Assembly (NCBI GenBank): GCA_021107495.1
Contig: JAIOSR010000497.1
Coordinates: 1 to 11,307, forward strand
Source: Desulfobacterales bacterium
GTDB taxonomy: Bacteria; Desulfobacterota; DSM-4660; Desulfatiglandales; Desulfatiglandaceae
Direction of reading: 5' to 3'
DNA length: 11,307 bases
Positions 5,786 through 11,307 of the stretch are shown in pieces (the first letter of the stretch is position 1; each line of letters begins with the position of its first letter). Made by a program: the position numbers and the translations under genes. The notes below the pieces were generated by a model that did not search any database, was not told the DNA's origin, and saw only the letters and a program-made list of their open reading frames with translations.

Positions 5786-7138
5786 ATGGAAGATCTTAGG
5801 CCGGAACTGGACCGAATAAAACGAGAATGCTTAGAGTCGGAACAGATTTATTCTGATGAAAAAGAGAGCCTTTTGAAAGTGATAAGCATCTTTGGAACGG
5901 TTGTGGACATGCACTCAGAATTTGCAGAAGAACACCAAATCATTAAAAAGATGCTCAATTCGGGAGATGTGCTGCCGCTGGATCGGATACAGGAGGAGGT
6001 CATCAATCTGCGAAGCAAAATATTTACAGCAGAGACTAAGACAGGGCTTGGTAAAAGCGAAACCGAAGAGGCAAATGAAATCAATAAGCTCTTGTTAAAG
6101 GCATGCAGAAACATCAAGAAAATTATGCTGCCGTTTCTTGATGGCTTTTACCCCATCACAAGGGAATTGAAAGAAAAAGCAGATGGTATAAACATCGAGT
6201 GCCACCTTGATATGGCTGAACACGAATTGGAAGAACCTACCGCTGCCTTTCTTTCTTTTGTTAACGGACTGAAGGACAAGATCTCAGAAGATTTCAGATA
6301 TGTCAACAAGACCTTCATCACGCTTTTGGAGCATGTAAAGGAACTGGAAAACATGTTGGCGAGTGAGTTTGGTGGAAATGACAGGTTAAGGGACATCGAA
6401 CACTTTGAGACAAAGATCAACAAAGAGGTGGGCTCTATTGTAAATTCCTTTGATATTCACGCCAGAATCAACGAGATAAAGAGTGCGGTCGTAGCAAAGT
6501 TGAGCAATATAAAGCGGTTAGTTGCCAAAAGAAAAAAAGATGAAATAAAAAGATCAGAGCGGGCTAATAAAAGCATTAATAAACTTAAGAATCAAATAGT
6601 GAATGCGGAAAAGGACGCCCAGGAAGTGTTCAAAAAGGCGGAACATTTTCGAAAAGCCGCCGAAAAGGACGGGCTCACCGGCCTTCACAACCGCAGTTCC
6701 TTCGATGAAAAATTAAATGATACCTTGAAACTGCTTAACGGCGAGGGAGATTCATTCATAGTAGTCCTTTTCGACGTGGACAATTTCAAAACGATCAATG
6801 ACACATTTGGTCACGTGGCAGGTGATAAGGTTTTAAAGGAGGTTGCCCGGACCCTGAGAGAAAGCTTTCGAAAAAACGACTTCATAGCGCGTTATGGAGG
6901 AGATGAATTCGTTGTTATAATTGAAGGCCTGAGCGAGGACATGGCCCGTGAAAGAACCGCTAAATTCACTGAAAACTTCAGTCAAAAGCGTTTTACTTCA
7001 GCCATGGCGGGTAAAGATATCAATATTAGTATAAGTGCCGGAATCTCTGTGGCCATCGCAGGAGAGAGCCCTGAAGATCTCATCCGCCGTGCGGACCTGG
7101 CCATGTACGATTCGAAAAAAAACAAAAGCTCTACTTGA
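5786..7138 (+). CDS. Diguanylate cyclase (GGDEF) with N-terminal helical region
   Basis: A 450-residue cytoplasmic protein predicted to make cyclic di-GMP from two GTP. The catalytic domain occupies about residues 290-447: DGLTGLHNR from Asp295, the metal-binding FDVDNFKTINDTFGH with Asp330 and Asp332, and an intact GGDEF at 371-375. RKND (362-365) stands exactly five residues before GGDEF, so the RxxD product-inhibition site is present. The first 290 residues are helical and charged with no recognised sensor; about 240-293 is rich in Lys and Glu and is probably a coiled coil for dimerisation. No membrane segment or EAL domain is seen. The ribosome site AAGGAG lies just before the ATG. The stop codon TGA overlaps the first bases of repeat copy B. 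It stands alone between two HDOD genes pointing the other way. Activity is expected because all key residues are kept; the input signal is unknown. Confidence 0.93.
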   Translation: MEDLRPELDRIKRECLESEQIYSDEKESLLKVISIFGTVVDMHSEFAEEHQIIKKMLNSGDVLPLDRIQEEVINLRSKIFTAETKTGLGKSETEEANEINKLLLKACRNIKKIMLPFLDGFYPITRELKEKADGINIECHLDMAEHELEEPTAAFLSFVNGLKDKISEDFRYVNKTFITLLEHVKELENMLASEFGGNDRLRDIEHFETKINKEVGSIVNSFDIHARINEIKSAVVAKLSNIKRLVAKRKKDEIKRSERANKSINKLKNQIVNAEKDAQEVFKKAEHFRKAAEKDGLTGLHNRSSFDEKLNDTLKLLNGEGDSFIVVLFDVDNFKTINDTFGHVAGDKVLKEVARTLRESFRKNDFIARYGGDEFVVIIEGLSEDMARERTAKFTENFSQKRFTSAMAGKDINISISAGISVAIAGESPEDLIRRADLAMYDSKKNKSST

Positions 7139-7185
7139 TGGTCTCTTAAAAAATCCATCAATCCCGGATAGCAGGGGGATGAGCC
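7137..7185 (+). repeat. 49-bp dispersed repeat, copy B, at the end of the GGDEF gene
   Basis: Ungapped match to 4182-4230 at 41 of 49 positions. GATGG (7137-7141) still faces CCATC (7155-7159), but inner pairs of the hairpin seen in copy A are broken. The second half keeps ATCCC facing GGGAT, followed by GAGCC and a T-rich stretch (TTTATTTT), so this copy might end the GGDEF transcript. The rest of the gap to 7282 holds a small TCCCG/CGGGA palindrome and nothing gene-like. Confidence 0.75.
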
Positions 7186-7282
7186 TTTATTTTATCCACC
7201 TGGCAACCCCGCTGACCTATCCCGTTAATCCGGGACTTGGACCGGAAGAATTGCCCTTCAGCAAACGAGGTTTCTATTCCTA

Positions 7283-8428
7283 TCAGGAATTGTCCATTTG
7301 TCCTGTGATTTTTTCAACATATTCGACAACCTTTTGCTTGATTTTCTTATAGTCTCCTTCTTGAAGATCCAGGAATTCCCTGGTCTTGTCCTCAACCTGA
7401 CATTGCGTACTATCCATACCTGTTCCCATATCGCTCTGTATAGCCAGAAAGTCGGCCATATGCAGTATATGGGCCAGAGCATTATCCTGTGACATGGAAG
7501 GAGAATGATGATATCTGACGGCAGAGGTCAGAAGTTCAGGGATACCCCAACATTTACACACCTCATAACCAATTTCAGAATGATCCAATCCTAAGACCTG
7601 TTGTTCCACTTCATATAAGGTCTTTTTCCGATCCATCATCAAATCCTCAAACGCTTTCCTCCTTTTAAGCACGTGATCATCAAGCATAATTTTACCTGAG
7701 TCATGGATAAGCCCGGCCATAAAGGCATCATTTACCAGATCAGGTTTTTTTATGTTGGCGATAAGCCTTGAACCAATGCCGACGGCTAACGAATGCCGCC
7801 ATATATCTTCCGACTTTACCCCGTATCCCTTTAATGTTTTGCCCAATAGATTTGAAGTACCAGCCATCATGACGATTTCTCCTAATGTTTTACCGCCAAG
7901 CAAAACAGAGGCATGTCCAATTGAAGTTACCTTTCCTGCCAGACCGTAGTATGCGGAGTTGGCTATCTTCAAGATCCTGACGGATATGGCCGGGTCGGTT
8001 GCAATTACGCTCGCAAGCTCTTTTAAACCTGAATCCGGGTCCGACAAAATTTCCTGGGCCTTCATAACAACCTGAGGCATGGGAGGCAAAACACCCATCA
8101 AGCCCTGTAAAATGCCCTTTTTTAAGGCCTGACTTTCTTGCTTGCCGTCTGACTGGGGCGTTGATTGCAAAGATTTTTCAGCCCCATTGTCTTTTGATGT
8201 TTGTGGCGAAACGGAAAGATCATCCGTGGCAGGCTTTGATCGTAGATCGAGTTTAATTGTGCCCTTGCAGGCCTTACAGGGAAAGCTGACCTTCCTGCCA
8301 AGCGGGAGTTTTGCACAGTCAATATTATACAAATGCCTGCAATTCGGACATAGGACTTTCATCCTGCCTTTCTCTGTTTCATTATTGATATTTTTGATAA
8401 CTGTCACGGGCTCACCCTCGTTGGCCAT
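7283..8428 (-). CDS. Zinc ribbon-HDOD signalling protein
   Basis: A 381-residue protein in three parts. Residues 24-60 form a zinc ribbon of the MJ0042 type (CPNC at 27-30, LYNID, LPLGRKVSF, CKAC at 51-54). Residues 62-103 are a polar linker rich in Ser, Gln and Lys. From about 108 to 310 is an HDOD domain with LPPMPQVVMKAQEIL, DPAISVRILKIANSAYYG, an HD pair at His242/Asp243 (LIHDSGK) and LDHSEIGYEVCKCWGIP; a helical tail follows. The start shown is the longest ATG. MJ0042 ribbons usually begin right at the N-terminus, and Met23 (codon 8360-8362) has GAAAGG just before it, so the true start may be there. The gene is convergent with the GGDEF gene. It is a probable scaffold; the ribbon may bind protein or nucleic acid. 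A weak hairpin (8480-8517) lies in its likely leader. Confidence 0.88.
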   Translation of the reverse strand: MANEGEPVTVIKNINNETEKGRMKVLCPNCRHLYNIDCAKLPLGRKVSFPCKACKGTIKLDLRSKPATDDLSVSPQTSKDNGAEKSLQSTPQSDGKQESQALKKGILQGLMGVLPPMPQVVMKAQEILSDPDSGLKELASVIATDPAISVRILKIANSAYYGLAGKVTSIGHASVLLGGKTLGEIVMMAGTSNLLGKTLKGYGVKSEDIWRHSLAVGIGSRLIANIKKPDLVNDAFMAGLIHDSGKIMLDDHVLKRRKAFEDLMMDRKKTLYEVEQQVLGLDHSEIGYEVCKCWGIPELLTSAVRYHHSPSMSQDNALAHILHMADFLAIQSDMGTGMDSTQCQVEDKTREFLDLQEGDYKKIKQKVVEYVEKITGQMDNS

Positions 8429-8479
8429 TTTCTATTTCGAAAATCAGTTCACCCAAGGCTAAAACGATTTCCGGACCTC

Positions 8480-8517
8480 TCCCTTTAGCCCCAAAAAAGG
8501 AATCTTGGGCAAAGGGG
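8480..8517 (-). other. Imperfect hairpin in the leader of the zinc ribbon-HDOD gene
   Basis: TCCCTTT (8480-8486) pairs with AAAGGGG (8511-8517), one pair being a wobble, and GCCC (8488-8491) pairs with GGGC (8507-8510). One A (8487) is bulged and the loop is 15 bases. It lies about 50-90 bases before the HDOD start. On the plus strand it is followed by GAGTTTTTG, so it could also act as a plus-strand terminator, but no plus-strand gene feeds it. The rest of 8429-8681 shows nothing gene-like. Confidence 0.35.
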
Positions 8518-8681
8518 AGTTTTTGAAAAAGATGAAAAAATGAGATTTCTATATATGAATTATCGCCAAATAAGTAAAAGAACTTTAGTCAAAAAAGCCT
8601 CTCCGTTCTATTTAGTTTTGGGATGATTTCTTCTTTGAAGCCACTAAGGCATTTAACTATTTGGAATACTTAGATAGGATC

Positions 8682-8755
8682 TGGCTGGGGGACGAGGATT
8701 CGAACCTCGGTTAGCGGGACCAGAACCCGCTGTATTGCCCCTATACGATCCCCCA
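8682..8755 (-). tRNA. tRNA-Gln, anticodon CTG
   Basis: Read on the minus strand, the 74 nt fold into a full cloverleaf. The acceptor stem is TGGGGGA with TCCCCCA, followed by G and an encoded CCA (plus-strand 8682-8684). The D arm is GTAT/ATAC around a GG-containing loop. The anticodon stem is GCGGG/CCCGC with loop TTCTGGT, giving CTG. A 4-base variable loop follows, then the T arm CGAGG/CCTCG around TTCGAAT. The T at position 1 and G before CCA fit bacterial tRNA-Gln. It reads codon CAG. It lies 55 bp after the end of the transporter operon on the same strand, and 253 bp before the zinc ribbon-HDOD gene. No clear T-run terminator stem follows it. Confidence 0.96.
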
Positions 8756-8767
8756 GCAAGTGTTAAC

Positions 8768-8795
8768 TAATTAACAATTTCCCAAGAAAAGTCAA
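8768..8795 (-). promoter_or_regulatory. Possible promoter for tRNA-Gln
   Basis: On the minus strand TTGACT (complement of 8790-8795) is a near-consensus -35 box. Sixteen bases on is TAATTA (complement of 8768-8773), a poor -10 box. Transcription would start very near the tRNA. The tRNA could instead be read through from the transporter operon. Confidence 0.3.
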
Positions 8796-8810
8796 GCGAA
8801 AAATTGGATT

Positions 8811-9803
8811 TCACCTTCCGACAACCTTCCAGCAACGAACAATATGTCCTTCACCGGCCTCATAAAAAGCTATTTCCTCTTCCCTGCATTGCGCCTCAAC
8901 TATTGGACATCTGCCCTGGAATTTACACCCGGGAGGCGGGTCCTGTGGGCTCGGGACCTCTCCTGGGAGGAATTTCATTTCCATCTTCCGACCAGGTTCA
9001 GTTGAAGGAATCGCTGAAAGAAGGGCCAGGGTATATGGGTGAAGGGGATTCTCGAAAAGGTCTCCGGCCGATGCAAATTCCATGATGTGTCCCAGATACA
9101 TTACAGCAACTTTATCGCTCAAGTAGCCCACCACATTGAGATCATGGGAAATAAAAAGATAGCTGAGTCCCAGCCGATCCTGCAGGCCTTTTAAAAGGTT
9201 GATTATCTGGGCCTGAATGGAGACGTCCAGGGCCGAGACAGGCTCATCGCAAATAATCAGAGAGGGCTCAACGCTAAGGGCACGGGCCACGCCTATACGC
9301 TGGCGCTGGCCACCACTGAATTCATGGGGATAGCGATCAGAGTTGTTAGAGGATATCCCGACCATTTCCAGAAGTTCATTAAGACGCTCCTTGCGGTCCC
9401 CCCTTGAAAAATCCAGGGTCCTTAGACCTTCCTCGATTGATTGGCCAACGGTCATACGCGGGTTGAGGGATCCAAATGGGTCCTGGAAAATAATCTGCAT
9501 TTCTTTTCGCAGGGGCTTTACGTCCTTTTCGGACAAATTGCTTATATCCTGGCCTCGATAAAAAATCTTTCCATGATCAGGCTCCAGGAGTTTCAGAATG
9601 ACACGGGCTATGGTAGATTTCCCGCAACCGCTCTCACCCACAAGACCTAAGGTCTTTCCCTGTTCAATTTCAAAGTCCACACCGTCAACGGCCTTTACCC
9701 ATCCCCCTATCCTCTGGAAAAAACCCCTTCGCACGGGAAAGTGCTTTTTCAGATTTTCCACCCTCAGTGTAACGTTTTGAATCTCATTTTCCATATCAGC
9801 CAT
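8811..9803 (-). CDS. Peptide ABC transporter ATPase, DppF/OppF family
   Basis: A 330-residue cytoplasmic ATPase that pairs with the preceding D-type subunit to power a Dpp/Opp importer for di- or oligopeptides (some family members import nickel or other solutes). All ABC motifs are intact: Walker A GESGCGKST at 56-64, Q-loop Gln107, signature FSGGQ at 162-166, Walker B LIICDEP at 182-188 and switch His220. The C-terminal oligopeptide-transporter extension carries HPYTLALLSAIP and four Cys (293, 299, 306, 324), the pattern reported to bind an iron-sulfur cluster in this subfamily. The RRGFFQRIGGWVKAVD stretch near the N-terminus is typical of F-type subunits. The start lies 9 bp after the D subunit stop, with GAAGGGG in the gap, so translation is probably coupled; Met4 is an alternative start. 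It is the last gene of the operon. The substrate cannot be read from the ATPase. Confidence 0.95.
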   Translation of the reverse strand: MADMENEIQNVTLRVENLKKHFPVRRGFFQRIGGWVKAVDGVDFEIEQGKTLGLVGESGCGKSTIARVILKLLEPDHGKIFYRGQDISNLSEKDVKPLRKEMQIIFQDPFGSLNPRMTVGQSIEEGLRTLDFSRGDRKERLNELLEMVGISSNNSDRYPHEFSGGQRQRIGVARALSVEPSLIICDEPVSALDVSIQAQIINLLKGLQDRLGLSYLFISHDLNVVGYLSDKVAVMYLGHIMEFASAGDLFENPLHPYTLALLSAIPSTEPGRKMEMKFLPGEVPSPQDPPPGCKFQGRCPIVEAQCREEEIAFYEAGEGHIVRCWKVVGR

Positions 9804-9812
9804 TTCCCCTTC

Positions 9813-10802
9813 TCAACCCTCCTTTTGATCTTGTCTAAAAAGCACAGGACAGCGGCTCAGGTGTCCTTCGCCATAATCACGCATTTCCGGGAACCGGGTT
9901 CTGCAGGTATCAGTTGCAAATGCACATCTGGGATTAAAGGGACACCCGTCAGGTTTATATGCCGGATCGGGAACAATACCCGGGATGCTGTGAAGTGTTT
10001 TTCCCCGCTTGGATCGAGTCGGAAGAGAAGCCAACAATCCCTGAGTATAGGGATGCTTGGGGCTATTGAAGATCTGCGATGTATTCCCCTGTTCAGCGAT
10101 AACACCGGCATACATAACGTACACGCGATCAGCTATATTGGCCACAACCCCGAGGTCGTGGGTGATGTATAGGACCGACATTGAGTCCGTTTTCTGAAGT
10201 GATCTGAAAAGGCTCAGGATCTGGGCCTGCACGGTCACGTCAAGGGCCGTAGTGGGTTCGTCAGCGATAATCAGATCAGGTTGGCAGGCCAAGGCCATGG
10301 CGATCATGACCCGCTGCCTCTGCCCGCCGCTCAGTTGATGTGGATAGTCTTTGAGTCTATCTTCAGGTGAAGGTATACCCACGTCTTTCAAAATCTGAAC
10401 ACATCTTTCACGCAACGCCGCGGGTTCAACCTGTTCGTGGACATTTATCGCCTCACCAATCTGGTCGCCAATGGTAAAAACAGGATTCAGACAGGTCAGG
10501 GGCTCCTGAAAAACCATGGCGATTCGGTTTCCCCGGACCTTCTGCAAATCCTCTTCAGTGAAATCAAGGAGGTTTTCCCCTTCGAACAGAACCTTACCTG
10601 ACTCAATCTCCCCGGGAGGTGAAGGGATAAGTCCAAGGATGGTCAGGGCGGAAACGGTCTTTCCGCAACCGGATTCCCCCACAATACATGCCGTCTCGCC
10701 CCGCCGGACATCAAAGCTTACCCCGTCCACGGCCCGGGAGACCTTTTCATCTCCACGGAAATATACTTTCAGGTTCTGAACTGAAAGGAGAAGATTGTCC
10801 AT
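9813..10802 (-). CDS. Peptide ABC transporter ATPase, DppD/OppD family
   Basis: A 329-residue partner ATPase of the same importer. Walker A reads GESGCGKTV (42-50), the Q-loop is FQEPLTCLNP with Gln99, the signature is LSGGQ (157-161), Walker B is LIIADEP (177-183) and the switch is His215. The LGLIPSPPGEIESGKVLFEG line and the FQEPL sequence are typical of D-type subunits. The C-terminal extension has HPYTQGLLASLP and four Cys (287, 293, 300, 318), the likely iron-sulfur site. It is followed after 9 bp by the F subunit and preceded by the permease after a 138-bp spacer with repeats, which is unusually long for this operon. The ribosome site is modest (AAGGGC shortly before the ATG). Confidence 0.95.
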   Translation of the reverse strand: MDNLLLSVQNLKVYFRGDEKVSRAVDGVSFDVRRGETACIVGESGCGKTVSALTILGLIPSPPGEIESGKVLFEGENLLDFTEEDLQKVRGNRIAMVFQEPLTCLNPVFTIGDQIGEAINVHEQVEPAALRERCVQILKDVGIPSPEDRLKDYPHQLSGGQRQRVMIAMALACQPDLIIADEPTTALDVTVQAQILSLFRSLQKTDSMSVLYITHDLGVVANIADRVYVMYAGVIAEQGNTSQIFNSPKHPYTQGLLASLPTRSKRGKTLHSIPGIVPDPAYKPDGCPFNPRCAFATDTCRTRFPEMRDYGEGHLSRCPVLFRQDQKEG

Positions 10803-10834
10803 AAAAAGCCCTTAGTATTATTTCTAAAGCATAT

Positions 10835-10891
10835 AAAACCCTTACGGGTCAGCTCCAACGGGTCAACTCCGGATCGGAAATCAAGGGTTTT
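10835..10891. repeat. Inverted repeat enclosing a 14-bp tandem repeat, inside the transporter operon
   Basis: AAAACCCTT (10835-10843) and AAGGGTTTT (10883-10891) are exact complements 39 bases apart. Between them TACGGGTCAGCTCC (10843-10856) is followed directly by AACGGGTCAACTCC (10857-10870), two 14-base units differing at two positions. As minus-strand RNA this lies between the permease and the D ATPase and could form a hairpin affecting mRNA stability or relative expression. It could equally be a small repeat element inserted in the operon. Confidence 0.6.
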
Positions 10892-10894
10892 CTA

Positions 10895-10935
10895 ACTTTA
10901 GCTCACTTTAGTAACTTCACACTTTAGCTCACTTT
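10895..10935. repeat. Direct repeat of ACTTTAGCTCACTTT
   Basis: The 15-base word occurs exactly at 10895-10909 and 10921-10935, with a third partial ACTTTAG at 10905-10911. It lies just after the permease stop codon on the minus strand. The origin may be slippage or a repeat family. No function is evident. Confidence 0.6.
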
Positions 10936-10940
10936 TTTTC

Positions 10941-11307
10941 TTACTGTCTTTCCTTCAACTTCGGGTTCAGGGTATCCCTCAGTCCCTCACCGAATAGATT
11001 AAAGCTAAGGACCACGATCAGAATAGCAATGCCCGGGATAAAGGTAAGCCAGGGTGCGTCGAAAATGAAACCCTTGCCTCCGGAAAGGATGTTTCCCCAC
11101 GTAGCGTGCGGCGGCGGGACCCCGAATCCTAAAAAGCTCAAGCCCGCTTCCGTCAGAATAGCCGTGGCAATACCAATGGTGGCGGATACCAGGACCGGAG
11201 CAATTGCATTGGGCATCATGTGTCGAAAAATAATACGGAAGTTACCTACGCCGAGTGCCCTTGCGGCACTCACGAAATCCTGTTCCCTGAGCGAGAGAAA
11301 TTCAGCA
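10941..11307 (-). CDS. Peptide ABC transporter permease, DppC/OppC family (partial)
   Basis: The frame is open to the right edge, so only the last 121 residues are present. The visible part starts AEFLSLREQDFVSAARALG and continues to HMMPN: this is the conserved cytoplasmic EAA loop through which binding-protein-dependent permeases contact their ATPases. Two hydrophobic segments follow, APVLVSATIGIATAIL and FIPGIAILIVVLSFNLFG, separated by the LSFLGFGVPPPHATWGNIL line typical of DppC-type subunits, and the protein ends GLRDTLNPKLKER. It is the inner-membrane partner that forms the solute channel with a second permease not in the window. It is first in transcription order here, ahead of the two ATPases. 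A GTG at 11271-11273 is internal, not the start, because strongly conserved residues precede it. Confidence 0.93.
   Translation of the reverse strand, partial: AEFLSLREQDFVSAARALGVGNFRIIFRHMMPNAIAPVLVSATIGIATAILTEAGLSFLGFGVPPPHATWGNILSGGKGFIFDAPWLTFIPGIAILIVVLSFNLFGEGLRDTLNPKLKERQ

Noticed and set aside
5559..5819. Open frame of 86 codons crossing the three hairpins
   Set aside because: It consists largely of hairpin sequence, overlaps the GGDEF start, and has no protein-like pattern.
8429..8681. tRNA-linked integration site for a mobile element
   Set aside because: No second copy of the tRNA 3' end, integrase or phage gene is seen near the tRNA-Gln.
8804..9085. Plus-strand open frame of 93 codons opposite the DppF-type gene
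   Set aside because: It is antisense to conserved C-terminal sequence of the ATPase and has no features of its own.

Overview
The window looks like chromosome from a sulfate-reducer-type deltaproteobacterium (Desulfobacterota, possibly Desulfobacterales). This rests on the gene set (HDOD proteins, GGDEF protein, GH13_18 sugar phosphorylase, Dpp/Opp transporter), moderate GC with AT-rich spacers, and many structured intergenic repeats. It is an inference from protein style, not a database result. No phage, insertion sequence, CRISPR or defence system is visible, and I did not find a clear new multi-gene system. The most unusual material is non-coding.

Layout. 1-728 (+): the 3' end of an unrecognised gene ending in a coiled coil, then a small two-helix membrane protein with a zinc ribbon. 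729-1892: a gene-poor spacer of about 1.2 kb holding inverted repeats, a probable response-regulator relic and a strong minus-strand terminator with no intact gene feeding it. 1893-2108 (+): a small cysteine-rich protein. 2258-4216 (+): a catalytically complete GH13 subfamily 18 sugar phosphorylase, most like glucosylglycerate phosphorylases. 4242-8428: a signalling cluster of three single genes in alternating orientation: HDOD (-), diguanylate cyclase with inhibitory site (+), zinc ribbon-HDOD (-). 8682-8755 (-): tRNA-Gln(CTG) with encoded CCA. 8811-11307 (-): the end of a Dpp/Opp-type peptide transporter operon, in transcription order permease (partial), ATPase D, ATPase F.

How the parts work together. 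The transporter genes form one operon read leftward: the permease moves peptide or a similar solute, and the two ATPases drive it as a heterodimer. The operon is interrupted between permease and ATPase D by a 138-bp spacer carrying tandem and inverted repeats. The GGDEF enzyme should make cyclic di-GMP, and the two HDOD proteins are probably signalling scaffolds. Their adjacency suggests, but does not prove, a shared output.

Repeats. An 84% identical 49-bp element lies at the 3' ends of the phosphorylase and cyclase genes and supplies the last 11 codons of the phosphorylase. A GC-rich array of three hairpins lies between a sigma-54-like promoter and the cyclase start. A nested inverted repeat sits just upstream of the first HDOD gene.
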